A DNA stretch of 64,000 nt from Cupriavidus laharis (lineage in GTDB: Bacteria; Pseudomonadota; Gammaproteobacteria; Burkholderiales; Burkholderiaceae), in the NCBI RefSeq assembly GCF_914271435.1, contig NZ_CAJZAI010000002.1, forward strand, positions 62,001 to 126,000. The letters are read 5' to 3'. Below the pieces are notes generated by a model. That model searched no databases, was not told the DNA's origin, and saw only the letters and a list, made by a program, of their open reading frames with translations. How positions within the stretch are numbered: the first letter of the stretch is position 1; each line of letters starts with the position of its first letter. A program made the position numbers and the translations under genes. Below, piece by piece: positions 9,054-17,716 of this stretch.

Positions 9054-10148
9054 CTAGAACACGTGCTTGACGCCCAGCATCGTGCCGAACTGGTTGCCGC
9101 CCGCGCGCGGGTTGGAACCGACCTGGCCCGCGCTGACCGACAGGCCGAGCTGGCCGCCGTTGTCGATGAAGCCGGCGGTGGCGTACACCGACGTGCGCTT
9201 GCTGAACGCGTACGTGCCGCGCAGCGCGTACAGCCAGGCCTTGTTGTCGCTGCCGTGGTAGTTCAGGTGGTACAGCTGGCCGGCCAGGTTGAACGCGGGC
9301 GTGATGTCATAGGACACGCCGGCGTAGTACAAGTCGCTGATGCGGGTCGGGCTGCCTTCGTTGTCGCGGCGCAGCCAGCCGGCGCCCAGCTTGGTGCGCG
9401 ACAGCAGCATGTAGCCGCTCACCGAAAGGCGGTCGTCGGTCAGGTTGCTGTTGGTCAGGCCGCCGAACGCGCCGGGGCCGCCGCGCTGCGAGTCATAGGC
9501 CGCCGCCACGCCCCACCAGCCGCGCTCGTACATCAGCAGCGCCGACCATTCGCGGCAGGCCTTCTTGTCCGCGGGGTTCTCGCCCGCGCAATTGGTGCCG
9601 GCAGGGCTGGGCCCGGCGTTGACCGTGTCGCGGCCAAAGCTGTAGGTCGCGCCGACGGTCAGCCCGCCAAAGGTGCCCTTGTAGGAGATGGCGTTGTCGG
9701 CCCGGGTGTTCGGGATATAGTTGTCGAGCGAGGCCGAGCCGTAGATGTTCGGGCCCAGGATGTCGCTGTCCAGTCCGGCCCAGAACAGCATGGTGTACTG
9801 CCGCCCCAGCGCTACCTGGCCCCAGCGGCCGGACAGCCCCACCAGCGCCTGCCGGCCGAACAGGCGGCCGCCCTGGTTGGACGCGCCGGAGTCCGGCGCG
9901 AAGCCCGATTCCAGCACGAAGACGCTCTTCAGGCCGCCACCGAGGTCCTCGGCACCGCGCAGGCCCCAGCGCGAGGGTACCGTGCCCGTCAGCACCGGCA
10001 CACGCACGACGCTGTCCTTGGCCTGGCCGATATTGTTGACGTACTCCACGCCGGTATCGATCACGCCATAGAGCGTGACCGACGATTGTGCGGCGGCTGC
10101 AATCGGCGCCACGGCCATTGCGCCCAGCAGGAATTTCCCGATCTTCAT
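9054..10148 (-). CDS. Gram-negative general porin (Burkholderiales OmpC-like trimeric porin)
   Basis: 364 residues. The signal peptide (M-K-I-G-K-F-L-L-G-A-M-A-V, cleavage A-A-A-Q) is followed by the classic first strand S-S-V-T-L-Y-G-V-I-D-T-G-V. The chain keeps the porin pattern of 16 amphipathic strands, includes S-R-W-G-L-R-G-A-E-D-L-G-G-G, and ends in the BAM signal G-V-K-H-V-F with terminal phenylalanine. It forms an outer-membrane diffusion channel. A GGAGGAGA site precedes the ATG. It follows the flavin reductase and SDR genes on the same strand and probably supplies substrate uptake for the catabolic island. Confidence 0.95.
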   Translation of the reverse strand: MKIGKFLLGAMAVAPIAAAAQSSVTLYGVIDTGVEYVNNIGQAKDSVVRVPVLTGTVPSRWGLRGAEDLGGGLKSVFVLESGFAPDSGASNQGGRLFGRQALVGLSGRWGQVALGRQYTMLFWAGLDSDILGPNIYGSASLDNYIPNTRADNAISYKGTFGGLTVGATYSFGRDTVNAGPSPAGTNCAGENPADKKACREWSALLMYERGWWGVAAAYDSQRGGPGAFGGLTNSNLTDDRLSVSGYMLLSRTKLGAGWLRRDNEGSPTRISDLYYAGVSYDITPAFNLAGQLYHLNYHGSDNKAWLYALRGTYAFSKRTSVYATAGFIDNGGQLGLSVSAGQVGSNPRAGGNQFGTMLGVKHVF

Positions 10149-10218
10149 TGGTGCTTGTCTCCTCCATTGACTGCGGTTGTCTGTTCTTGTCTTGTCTCTT
10201 CTTCTTCCGCTGCGCCGT

Positions 10219-10779
10219 TCAGCCGCAGAGCCGGCGCACCCAGCCGGCGTACGCCTGCATGAACTGGCGCAGGAACGCCTGCGTGCCTTCGTTGTGCACC
10301 TGTCCGTCCATGCTGATCAGGTCTGGCGTGAACTGCAGGTAGAACTCAGGCTGGCCCATCGTGTGCACGTCGAGCGCCGCCAGTACGGTGCGCAAATGCT
10401 GCTGCCCGGCTGCCGTGCCGATGGCCCCGGGCGCCGCGCCGCAGACCGCGCCGGCCTTGCCCGCCACGGAGTTGGCGCCCTTCGGGCGCGAGGCCCAGTC
10501 CAGCGCGTTCTTGAGCACGCCCGGCACGGAGCGGTTGTATTCCGGCGTGACGAACAGCACGCCCTGCACCGGTTCCAGCGCCTCCTTCATGCGCTGCACG
10601 CCGGCGGGCAGGCCGCCCACGATCTCGTGGTCCTGGTTGTAGAGCGGCAGGTCGCCGATGGCGATCTCGGTAAAGCCCAGTTCCGGCGGCGCGAGCCGCT
10701 TGAGCGCCGTGGCCAGGCGTCGGTTGATGGAGTCACGGCGCAGGCTGCCGATGAACAGGCCGATTTCGTATCGCTTCAT
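10219..10779 (-). CDS. NADPH-dependent FMN reductase / NAD(P)H:quinone oxidoreductase family
   Basis: 186-residue flavodoxin-fold enzyme. An N-terminal phosphate-binding loop is visible in F-I-G-S-L-R-R-D-S-I-N-R, and the family signature T-P-E-Y-N-R-S-V-P-G-V-L-K-N-A-L-D-W lies near residue 80. Members (SsuE/ChrR/ArsH group) reduce FMN or quinones with NAD(P)H. It lies 20 bases downstream of the SDR gene on the same strand and upstream of the porin. It may supply reduced flavin to a monooxygenase encoded elsewhere or detoxify quinones; this is inference. Confidence 0.92.
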   Translation of the reverse strand: MKRYEIGLFIGSLRRDSINRRLATALKRLAPPELGFTEIAIGDLPLYNQDHEIVGGLPAGVQRMKEALEPVQGVLFVTPEYNRSVPGVLKNALDWASRPKGANSVAGKAGAVCGAAPGAIGTAAGQQHLRTVLAALDVHTMGQPEFYLQFTPDLISMDGQVHNEGTQAFLRQFMQAYAGWVRRLCG

Positions 10780-10798
10780 GGTCGCTTCCCGAACCGGA

Positions 10799-11602
10799 TC
10801 AACGGGCGTTGACGGTCAGGCCGCCGTCGACCGCCAGCTTGGCGCCGTTGATGTAGCAGCCCTTGTCCGACGCGATGAACGCGGCCAGGTCGCCGATCTC
10901 CTCGACCGTGCCCCAGCGGCCGGACAGGATGCCCTTGCTCCGGCAGAAGTCATGCAGCCATTGCGCCTTGCTCTTGCCCGCCTGCGCGGCAGCCCCGTCG
11001 GCCCACGCTTCGCGCCATTCAGTGCCCACCAGCCCGGGCACGATGGCATTGACCGTGATGTCCTCGTCGGCCAGGTCCGCGGCGAGGTAGCCGCTGACGT
11101 GCATCAGCGCGGCATTGTTCAGGCCGTAGGTCAGCGCGGGCATCCACGCCATGGAGCCCGAGGCGCCCGCGATATTGATGATGCGGCCGGTGCCGTCGCG
11201 CGGCACCAGCGGCAGGAATTCACGGATCATGCGCAGCGCGCCGACCGACTTGATCTCCACCTGGTTGATCCAGTCGCTGTCGTCCCAGGTGATCTCGCGG
11301 TCCTGGCGGCGGATTGCCGCGCCGGCGTTGTTGACCAGGATGTTGGCGTGGCCAAAGTGCTCGCGCACCTTCGCGGCGGCCGCGCGCATCGACGCGGTGT
11401 CCGTCACGTCCGCTTCCACCGGCAGCGCCTGCACATGGAACTCGCCCGCGATTTCCTCCGCCGCCTGCACCAGCGCTTCACGCCCGCGCGCGATCAGGGC
11501 GATGTTCACGCCCTCCCCCGCCAGCGCCCGTGCCACGCCCTTGCCGACGCCCTTGCTTGCACCGGTGATCACGGCCACCCGGCCCTTCAGATTCAGTTCC
11601 AT
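10799..11602 (-). CDS. SDR-family NAD(P)-dependent oxidoreductase
   Basis: 267 residues from ATG 11602, preceded by GGAGTG. Classical short-chain dehydrogenase features: coenzyme motif T-G-A-S-K-G-V-G-K-G near residue 15, N-N-A-G-A near 95, and an active-site region with S (A-G-A-S-G-S) and Y-G-L-N-N. The usual Y-x-x-x-K reads T-Y-G-L-N-N-A here, so the lysine is replaced by asparagine or shifted. This makes the catalytic set atypical and the reaction uncertain. It is the first gene of the SDR-flavin reductase-porin transcription unit, with an AT-rich candidate control region 190 bases upstream. Confidence 0.88.
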   Translation of the reverse strand: MELNLKGRVAVITGASKGVGKGVARALAGEGVNIALIARGREALVQAAEEIAGEFHVQALPVEADVTDTASMRAAAAKVREHFGHANILVNNAGAAIRRQDREITWDDSDWINQVEIKSVGALRMIREFLPLVPRDGTGRIINIAGASGSMAWMPALTYGLNNAALMHVSGYLAADLADEDITVNAIVPGLVGTEWREAWADGAAAQAGKSKAQWLHDFCRSKGILSGRWGTVEEIGDLAAFIASDKGCYINGAKLAVDGGLTVNAR

Positions 11603-11967
11603 GACTTGCACTCCATGTGCCGGCGTGCGCCGGCGTCTACGAAAAGACTTGCCAGGTACCCCGCCGCGCGCAGACACGAGCAGACGCGTGCTGCGGACGG
11701 CATTGGATACCCGGCACCATCGTCCTTGCTGCCGCCCTGCTGCACCGCAGCCCCCGGCGTGGCAGGCTCGGCAAAAGAACTTACATTTCCACAAAATATA
11801 TATAAAAATAGCATTTGCATATCTTATGGAAAACCCTCATTGAGCGGGTCGGTGCTGGCAAGCATGGGCGACTCTTGTCAAAGGAAGGGAGCGCGCGGCT
11901 CGCCCGGATGGTGACTGGCGATCGCAGGGAGGAAAGCGAAAGGCCAGCCGCGGGTTGGCCGTGCCTT
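11603..11967. other. 365-base intergenic region with AT-rich control segment
   Basis: Between the SDR start and the NIPSNAP stop there is no convincing gene. The central part (11781-11830) is strikingly AT-rich against about 66 percent GC surroundings and contains the shared motif described separately; TTTCCA (11786-11791) and TGGAAA (11827-11832) flank it as an inverted repeat. It most likely holds the promoter of the SDR operon (minus strand) and the end of the long liv operon. Confidence 0.6.
11791..11822 (-). promoter_or_regulatory. Candidate operator: AT-rich motif shared with 18945-18986
   Basis: Read on the strand of the SDR gene, this site has the form AT-G-CAAAT followed five bases later by TTTTTATATATATTTTG. 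Upstream of the extradiol dioxygenase the equivalent reads AT-T-CAAAT followed by TTTTTATATATTTTTTTG. About 20 of 27 positions agree and both sites face their gene in the same orientation. A shared regulator, perhaps the GntR protein at 21144, is inferred. Confidence 0.45.
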
Positions 11968-12702
11968 TCAGCGCGCGCGCACGAACGCCGGCGACAACTC
12001 GGCAATCGGCGCCGGCCGCAGCACCTTGCGCGCATTGCAGACCACCAGCGGCGCGATGGCTGCCAGGAATGCCTGCCAGTTGTCGTCACACAGCCTGGCG
12101 CACCTGAATGCTTCCCGCTCGGCGAAATCCGGATGCCAGCGATAGTGCACGACCTGGTGCTGGCGCCCCACCAGGCTGACAAAGCAGCCCAGCAGCCCGC
12201 CCGCCGATTCCACCCGGCAATGCAGGCCGTGCTCTCGGTATGCCTGCCAGTAGGCCGGCAGCGACCCGGGCCGCAGCACGGTGGTGGTCTCGTCGAGCAC
12301 GACGTCGCGCATCGCAGCGGCCTCGCCTTGCGCCAGCGGAAAGATCGGCCCGTCGGCGGGGTGCCAGTCGTTGCCGCCGCTCCAGCATGGCGCCAGTTCC
12401 GGCAGGGGCGCCAGTGCGAGAAACTTGTTTTCCTGCGCCAGCATCAGCGACCGCACGCGGGTGAAATACGGCTCCAGCGCCGCCACGCCGTACAGGCCGT
12501 GCAGGCGCTTCACCCAGTCGTCGTAGCTGTCATAGCGGTACAGGTGCACGACCTGGTCGCCCGGTCCGCTTTCCGCCGAGAAGTACCCGACCAGCCGATC
12601 CAGGATGGGCTGGACGAGTTCGAAACCTCGGTCCTGCTGCGCCTGCCAGAAAGCATCCAGCGCGCCCGGCACCAGGGTATAGATGCGCTGTTCGAACAGC
12701 AT
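11968..12702 (-). CDS. NIPSNAP-family protein with two tandem domains
   Basis: 244 residues comprising two ferredoxin-like alpha/beta repeats. The first starts M-L-F-E-Q-R-I-Y-T-L-V-P-G and contains V-H-L-Y-R-Y-D-S-Y-D-D-W; the second starts near residue 130 and contains Q-V-V-H-Y-R-W-H-P-D-F-A-E-R-E-A-F. These are the family hallmarks. NIPSNAP proteins are common in bacterial catabolic operons, but no reaction is established. It is the last gene of the operon that begins at 18634, ten bases after the NTF2-like gene. Confidence 0.88.
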   Translation of the reverse strand: MLFEQRIYTLVPGALDAFWQAQQDRGFELVQPILDRLVGYFSAESGPGDQVVHLYRYDSYDDWVKRLHGLYGVAALEPYFTRVRSLMLAQENKFLALAPLPELAPCWSGGNDWHPADGPIFPLAQGEAAAMRDVVLDETTTVLRPGSLPAYWQAYREHGLHCRVESAGGLLGCFVSLVGRQHQVVHYRWHPDFAEREAFRCARLCDDNWQAFLAAIAPLVVCNARKVLRPAPIAELSPAFVRAR

Positions 12703-12711
12703 GGGGTCTTC

Positions 12712-13122
12712 CTATGAACGTTTGGGAATGGGGGTCGACGCCCAGGCCAGCATGCGCCAGCCGCCGCCGTCGCGCTTCCACACGCTGAGGAAGCGGTTGT
12801 CCAGCGTGCGCTCGACCTCGTCGACGATGGCGCGCAGCAGCGCCTTGCCCTGCATGACGGCAACGTCGCCATGCAGTTGGCGGACGACTTCCTGCACGTC
12901 GGCATCGAGGTACCGCACGTGGCCGCTGCGCAGGGACTCCAGGTATGCCGCCTTGCCTTCCTGCAGGGCCGACGAATGCGTATAGCTCAGGTCCTCGTGC
13001 AGCAGGCGGTCCAGCGCATCCAGGTCGCCGTCGAGCATGGCGCGGTAGCGCGCCTGGTCGGCGCGGTCCAGTTCCGACAGCGCCTGGTCGTCCGCGCGGG
13101 AAAGTTCGTGGATATCAGCCAT
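12712..13122 (-). CDS. NTF2-like / DUF4440 (SnoaL-type) protein
   Basis: 136 residues with the cone-shaped NTF2-like pattern: an N-terminal helix (L-D-R-A-D-Q-A-R-Y-R-A-M-L-D-G-D-L-D-A-L), then L-L-H-E-D-L-S-Y-T-H-S-S and a C-terminal sheet ending W-R-M-L-A-W-A-S-T. Relatives include steroid isomerases, dehydratases and ring-hydroxylating dioxygenase small subunits. Its start overlaps the end of livF by 8 bases, so it is translationally linked to the transporter. A role in processing the imported compound is inferred. Confidence 0.85.
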   Translation of the reverse strand: MADIHELSRADDQALSELDRADQARYRAMLDGDLDALDRLLHEDLSYTHSSALQEGKAAYLESLRSGHVRYLDADVQEVVRQLHGDVAVMQGKALLRAIVDEVERTLDNRFLSVWKRDGGGWRMLAWASTPIPKRS

Positions 13123-13831
13123 GCAGGTATGCCTTGATGAGTGTCTTGTCGTTGAGCATCGCGCTCCATTCGCCGGTGCGTACCTCGTGGATGACGCGTC
13201 CGACCGACAGCACGTAGGCGCGGTCCGTCATCTCCGAGGCAATGGCCACGCTCTGTTCCACCAGCACGATGCTCATGCCGCGCGAGCGCAGCTGGTTCAG
13301 TACGGCGAGGATCTCCTTGACGATGCGCGGTGCAAGCCCGGTGGTCAGCTCGTCCATGATCAGCAGGTCCGGCTGCAGCAGCAGGGCGCGCGCGATGGCC
13401 ACCATTTGCTGCTGCCCGCCGGAAAGCAGGCCTACCGTCGAGTGTGCGCGCTCGCGCAGGATGCTGAACAGGTCGCAGACCTCGTCGAACGAGAAGCGCT
13501 GTCCACCAGACCTGCGCTTGCCGGCCTGCTCGGCGAGCCGCAGGTTGTCGCGCACCGAGAGCTCGGCGAACAGGTTGCGGTTCTCCAGCACCACGGCAAT
13601 GCCGTGCTCGAAGCGGCGGTGTCCGGGCACGTGGCTGATCTCGACACCGTCCTTGAGGATGCTGCCGGCCATCGGCCGGACCAGCCCGCACAGGGTGCGC
13701 ACCAGCGCGGTCTTGCCGGCGCCGTTCGCGCCGACCACCGCCACCGCTTCGCCCTGCCCCACTTCCATCTCGATGTCATGCAGCACCGGCACGGGCCCGT
13801 AGCCGGCGCGCAATCCTTTCACTTTCAGCAT
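13115..13831 (-). CDS. livF: Branched-chain amino acid-type ABC transporter ATP-binding protein LivF
   Basis: 238 residues. Walker A G-A-N-G-A-G-K-T near residue 35, the ABC signature L-S-G-G-Q-Q-Q-M near 137, Walker B L-L-I-M-D-E near 157, and the LivF-type ending. ATPase of a high-affinity importer. The start codon follows the end of livG by 2 bases. In catabolic islands such Liv systems often carry aromatic acids or amides rather than leucine, so the symbol denotes family, not substrate. Confidence 0.93.
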   Translation of the reverse strand: MLKVKGLRAGYGPVPVLHDIEMEVGQGEAVAVVGANGAGKTALVRTLCGLVRPMAGSILKDGVEISHVPGHRRFEHGIAVVLENRNLFAELSVRDNLRLAEQAGKRRSGGQRFSFDEVCDLFSILRERAHSTVGLLSGGQQQMVAIARALLLQPDLLIMDELTTGLAPRIVKEILAVLNQLRSRGMSIVLVEQSVAIASEMTDRAYVLSVGRVIHEVRTGEWSAMLNDKTLIKAYLHG

Positions 13832-13833
13832 GT

Positions 13834-14643
13834 TCAGACTCCCAGATAGGCTTCGCGCACACGGGCGTCGGCCTGCACCTCGTGCAGCGCGCCGGATGCG
13901 ATGATCTCGCCGTAGTACAGCACGTGCACCGTGTCGCAGACGGTCATCAGGCCCATGTCGTGCGAAACCAGCAGGATGGTCATGCCCTCCTGGTTGAGCC
14001 GCGTAATCCAGCCTCGCAGCGTTTCGATCTCTTCGCTGTTCAGGCCTGAGGACGGCTCGTCCAGCAGCAGGATCTCCGGATGCCCGATGCAGGCACGCGC
14101 CAGCTCGACGATGCGCCGCTGCCCCGCCGGAAGGCTGCCGGCAAGCTTGTCGCGCAGCCGGCCAAGACCGAACTTCTCGCAGGCAGCTTCGGCGTTGGCA
14201 CGCATCTGCGCCAGGTCGGCCCGCGCACGCGGGGTGCGCAGCATGGCCTGCACCACGCCGGAATGCGTGTCCTTGTAGCTGCCCGTCATCAGGTTTTCCA
14301 GCACGGTCATGTGCTCGAACACCTGCGGCGTCTGGAAGGTGCGCACCAGGCCCGCGCGGCTGCGTTCCTGCACAGTGTCGGCGGTAATGTCGCGCGAGGC
14401 GAGCGCGACCCTGCCCGCCTTCGGGCGCAGGAAGCCCGAGACAATGTTGAAGCACGTGGTCTTGCCGCTGCCGTTGGGCCCGATCAGGCCGACGATGCGT
14501 CCGACTGGCACGTTGAAGCTGACGTTGCGCAGCACGTCCAGCCCGCCAAAGCTGTGGGCGATGCTGTCGAGCCGCAGCAGCGTCGGCGCGGCGGCCTGCT
14601 GTGCTTGCGTGTTGGCCTCGAAGTGACGTTGTGGAGCATTCAT
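13834..14643 (-). CDS. livG: Branched-chain amino acid-type ABC transporter ATP-binding protein LivG
   Basis: 269 residues from ATG 14643, which overlaps the livM stop by 4 bases (ATGA), arguing against an upstream start. Walker A G-P-N-G-S-G-K-T is near residue 53, followed by the LivG-specific R-T-F-Q-T-P-Q-V-F insertion, signature L-P-A-G-Q-R-R-I and Walker B I-L-L-L-D-E-P. The C-terminal BCA_ABC_TP_C tail (A-D-A-R-V-R-E-A-Y-L-G-V) is present. The first 25 residues are longer than in most homologues and hydrophilic. Confidence 0.93.
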   Translation of the reverse strand: MNAPQRHFEANTQAQQAAAPTLLRLDSIAHSFGGLDVLRNVSFNVPVGRIVGLIGPNGSGKTTCFNIVSGFLRPKAGRVALASRDITADTVQERSRAGLVRTFQTPQVFEHMTVLENLMTGSYKDTHSGVVQAMLRTPRARADLAQMRANAEAACEKFGLGRLRDKLAGSLPAGQRRIVELARACIGHPEILLLDEPSSGLNSEEIETLRGWITRLNQEGMTILLVSHDMGLMTVCDTVHVLYYGEIIASGALHEVQADARVREAYLGV

Positions 14644-15590
14644 CGCGCGCCCTCCTGCGACACGGCGGCGCGGCGCCACACCGGCACCAGCGCACCGACC
14701 AGCCCGCCGGGCATCAGCGTCACCACCAGCACCAGCGCAAGGCCGAACAGCACCTGATGGAAGTCGCCCAGGCTGCTCAGCAGTTCAGGCGCCAGCGCAA
14801 CGAACAGCGCGCCAAGCACCACGCCATAGACCGAGCGCGCACCGGCCACCACCGGCGCCAGCAGGAAGACGATGGAGCGCTCCACGGTGAAGCTCTGCAC
14901 GCTGACGAACGACACGTAGTGCGCAAACAGCGAGCCCGCGAGCGAACCCAGCATGGCCGACAGCACGAACATCACCGTCTTGAGGCGATGCATGTCGACG
15001 CCCAGCACTTCGGCCGCCGGCGCGGCGTCGCGCATGGCGCGCATGGCCAGGCCCGGACGCCCCTTGACCAGGTTGTCCGCCAGCCAAAGCAGCAGCAGCG
15101 TCAGCGGCCAGACGAAGTAGTAGTAGCGTTGGGGCGTATCCAGCGCGAAGCCGAACAGCGACAGCTTGGGAATGCCGGCAATGCCGAGCGTGCCGCCTGT
15201 CAGCCAGTCCCACTCGAAGAACAGCACCCCGGCGATGCTGCCGGCCGCCAGCGTGGCGAGGGCCAGGAAGAAGCCCCCAAGGCGCAATACGGGAAGGCCG
15301 ACCGCCGCGGCCAGCGCGGCGCTGCACAGCAGGCCGGTGGCGACACCGGCCAGGATCGGCCAGCCCAGCGCCGTGGTGCAGTAGGCGGAGGCGTAGGCCC
15401 CGATGCCGTAGAACGCAGCCTGCGCCAGGTTCACCACACCGCATTGCCCCAGCAGCAGCCCCACGCCGAGTCCTCCCACGGCCAGGAAGGCGGCAAAGTT
15501 CAACATGTCCAGGTAGTGCCGCGACAGTACCTGCCCCGCCACCGCCCATACCAGTAACGCGGCAAGCGTCAGCGCGCGTGTCTTGTTCAT
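14640..15590 (-). CDS. livM: Branched-chain amino acid-type ABC transporter permease LivM
   Basis: 316 residues with about nine hydrophobic segments, starting at T-L-A-A-L-L-V-W-A-V-A. The LivM-type cytoplasmic loop (R-A-M-R-D-A-A-P-A-A-E-V-L-G-V-D) that contacts the ATPases lies near residue 190. Inner-membrane permease subunit; pairs with LivH. The start follows the livH stop by 3 bases and its end overlaps livG, so the four membrane and ATPase genes are tightly coupled. Confidence 0.93.
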   Translation of the reverse strand: MNKTRALTLAALLVWAVAGQVLSRHYLDMLNFAAFLAVGGLGVGLLLGQCGVVNLAQAAFYGIGAYASAYCTTALGWPILAGVATGLLCSAALAAAVGLPVLRLGGFFLALATLAAGSIAGVLFFEWDWLTGGTLGIAGIPKLSLFGFALDTPQRYYYFVWPLTLLLLWLADNLVKGRPGLAMRAMRDAAPAAEVLGVDMHRLKTVMFVLSAMLGSLAGSLFAHYVSFVSVQSFTVERSIVFLLAPVVAGARSVYGVVLGALFVALAPELLSSLGDFHQVLFGLALVLVVTLMPGGLVGALVPVWRRAAVSQEGAR

Positions 15591-15593
15591 CGG

Positions 15594-16481
15594 TCATCCT
15601 CCCCTGCGCGCCGCCCGGCCCAGCAGGCCATTGGGCAGCACGATCATGATCACAATCAGCATCGACAAGGCGACAACGTCGCGATAGCCGGACGGAAAGC
15701 CCAGCACCGCGAGCGACTCCGCCAGGCCCAGCACCAGCGCTCCGGCCACGGCACCCAATGGGTTCGTCAGCCCGCCCAGGATGGCAGCGGCAAACCCCTT
15801 GAGCGTGAGCCCGATGCCCATCTGGTAGTTCATGGCCAGCAGCGGCGTGACCAGGATGCCGGCAATGGCCCCGAATGCGCCGCCGAGCAGGAATGTCAGC
15901 GAGCGCATGCGGCGCACGTTGATGCCTGACGTGGTGGCGCCGTCGGGATCGAGCGATGCGGCGGTCATGGCCAGCCCGATCAGCGTGCGCGTGTAGAAGA
16001 ACCGCAACCCGAGCACCAGCGCCGCGGCAATCGCGATCAGGGCCACCGCGTGCACCGGCATGGCGGCACCGAGGAACTCGATCACGCCGTCGCCGCCGAT
16101 GGCGGGCAGCAGGTGCGAGTCGCGGCCGCCAAAGTAAAGCGCGGCGGCCGACAGCGCAAAAGCCAGGCCGATCGTCAGCAGCAGGAAGCTCTCCTCGCTG
16201 GCGCCGCGCCGGGTCATGGGCTGCACGAACAGCAGGTCGATGGCAAGGCCGCTGGCCGCGCCGGCAGCAATGCCCAGCACGATGGCCAGCGCATAGGGCA
16301 AGCCCGCGGACTGCAGTGCGAACACCGCCACCATGCCGCCGATCACGGCGAACTCGCCCTGCATGGCGTTGATGATGCGCGTGCCCTTGAAGATGATGGC
16401 AATGCCCACGCCGATTAGCGCGTAGACAAAGCCATTGGTGATTCCGGACACGATGGCCTGGACTATCAGATCAACAGACAT
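15594..16481 (-). CDS. livH: Branched-chain amino acid-type ABC transporter permease LivH
   Basis: 295 residues, multi-spanning, with the LivH opening I-V-S-G-I-T-N-G-F-V-Y-A-L-I-G-V-G and the loop A-M-T-A-A-S-L-D-P-D-G-A-T-T-S-G-I that matches the A-x-A-x-x-x-x-x-A-x-x-x-G-I coupling helix. Also the motif G-F-A-A-A-I-L-G-G-L-x-N-P-x-G-A-V-A-G-A typical of LivH. Inner-membrane channel subunit. It lies 26 bases downstream of the receptor gene. Confidence 0.93.
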   Translation of the reverse strand: MSVDLIVQAIVSGITNGFVYALIGVGIAIIFKGTRIINAMQGEFAVIGGMVAVFALQSAGLPYALAIVLGIAAGAASGLAIDLLFVQPMTRRGASEESFLLLTIGLAFALSAAALYFGGRDSHLLPAIGGDGVIEFLGAAMPVHAVALIAIAAALVLGLRFFYTRTLIGLAMTAASLDPDGATTSGINVRRMRSLTFLLGGAFGAIAGILVTPLLAMNYQMGIGLTLKGFAAAILGGLTNPLGAVAGALVLGLAESLAVLGFPSGYRDVVALSMLIVIMIVLPNGLLGRAARRGG

Positions 16482-16507
16482 ACTGGTATCTCCCGCTCAT
16501 CGTCCCG

Positions 16508-17674
16508 TCACGGCTTTGCCGCAGCATAGGGAAGCCGCACGAACTGCCCCTTCTGCAGGCGCGAATACGTGAAGCTCGCCAGCGTCAGCCCGCCCATGTC
16601 CGTCGCGGCAAAGTCATAGCGGGTGGTGGCGCCCTGGAACGGTCGGCGCAAAGCCGTGCACAGCTTCTCGCCTGACGCATCCGCGCCGGCATTGCGGAAG
16701 CCTTCGGCAAGCGCCATCACGGCGTCCCAGCCGGCGGCCGAGAAATGCTTGGGCAGCTTGCCGTACTCGGCACGATAGGCATCGACGAAGGCCTTCTGGC
16801 TGGGCAGCGGGTCCTCCGACACGATGAACTCCGGATGGATGATGTTGTCCGCCGCGTCGCCCATGGCCTTGACGGTCTCATAGGTGGCGGTGCCGTGCAC
16901 CGAGATGATTGGCACGTTGACCTTGAGCTGGCGCACGTTGCGGAACGGCGCGGCCGAGGTCGAGATGATGATGATGGCGTCCGGCGAGGCGGCCTTGACC
17001 TTGGCGGCCTGCGTGGTGACGTCGGTGGCCGCGATCTCGAATTTCTCCACCTGGACGAAGTTCACGCCGTACTCGCGGTCCAGGCCCTTCATGCTGTTCC
17101 ACACCACCTGGCCGTAGCCCGAGTCATGCAGCACGCCGATGCGCCTGGCGCCGTTGTCGCGGGCGTAGGACAGCACGGCGCGGGCATTCAGTTCCTGCGA
17201 CGGCGTCAGGTGGAAGACGCAGGTACGCTGGCGCTCCACGGCCGGGCCGACGCCCGAGAACGCGAACAGCGGCACCTTCTGCGCCTGCGTGATGCCGCCG
17301 ATGGCCACGGTCTGCGCAATGCCGCTCGGCCCGACAATGGCACGCACCTTCTCCGTGAACAGCAGCGCGTTGACCTTGGCCACCGCGGAATCGGGGCTGG
17401 AGGCGTCGTCCTCCATCACGATCTCCAGCGGACGGCCGTTGATGCCGCCGCGCGCATTGAGGACCTTCTGCGCGAGCAGTACGCCCTCGCGCTCGGCCAG
17501 GCCGACCTGCGCAATGCCGCCGGTGGTGGACAGCAGCGCGCCGATGCGGATGGGTTCGGCGCCGGGCTTGGCCTGCGCCTGCGCGGTAGTGGCGGCGCTG
17601 GCCAGGCCAAGGCCTGCCAGCAGGGCAGCCAGCATGCCGAAGGAACGGCGGCCGGTTTCGGTCTTGCGATTCAT
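16508..17674 (-). CDS. ABC transporter substrate-binding protein, branched-chain amino acid (Leu/Ile/Val-binding) type
   Basis: 388 residues. ATG 17674 is preferred over an ATG 12 bases upstream because GGAGACAACG precedes it. A signal peptide (F-G-M-L-A-A-L-L-A-G-L-G-L-A, cleavage near A-Q-A) leads into the periplasmic-binding fold with I-R-I-G-A-L-L-S-T-T-G-G and a binding-site segment I-V-G-P-S-G-I-A-Q-T. Many close paralogues in this group of bacteria bind aromatic acids. It precedes livH in the same operon and defines the importer's ligand, which is unknown. Confidence 0.92.
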   Translation of the reverse strand: MNRKTETGRRSFGMLAALLAGLGLASAATTAQAQAKPGAEPIRIGALLSTTGGIAQVGLAEREGVLLAQKVLNARGGINGRPLEIVMEDDASSPDSAVAKVNALLFTEKVRAIVGPSGIAQTVAIGGITQAQKVPLFAFSGVGPAVERQRTCVFHLTPSQELNARAVLSYARDNGARRIGVLHDSGYGQVVWNSMKGLDREYGVNFVQVEKFEIAATDVTTQAAKVKAASPDAIIIISTSAAPFRNVRQLKVNVPIISVHGTATYETVKAMGDAADNIIHPEFIVSEDPLPSQKAFVDAYRAEYGKLPKHFSAAGWDAVMALAEGFRNAGADASGEKLCTALRRPFQGATTRYDFAATDMGGLTLASFTYSRLQKGQFVRLPYAAAKP

Positions 17675-17716
17675 CGTTGTCTCCATGGGTCTTGTTGGTG
17701 GAATCTGTCTGTTGGA

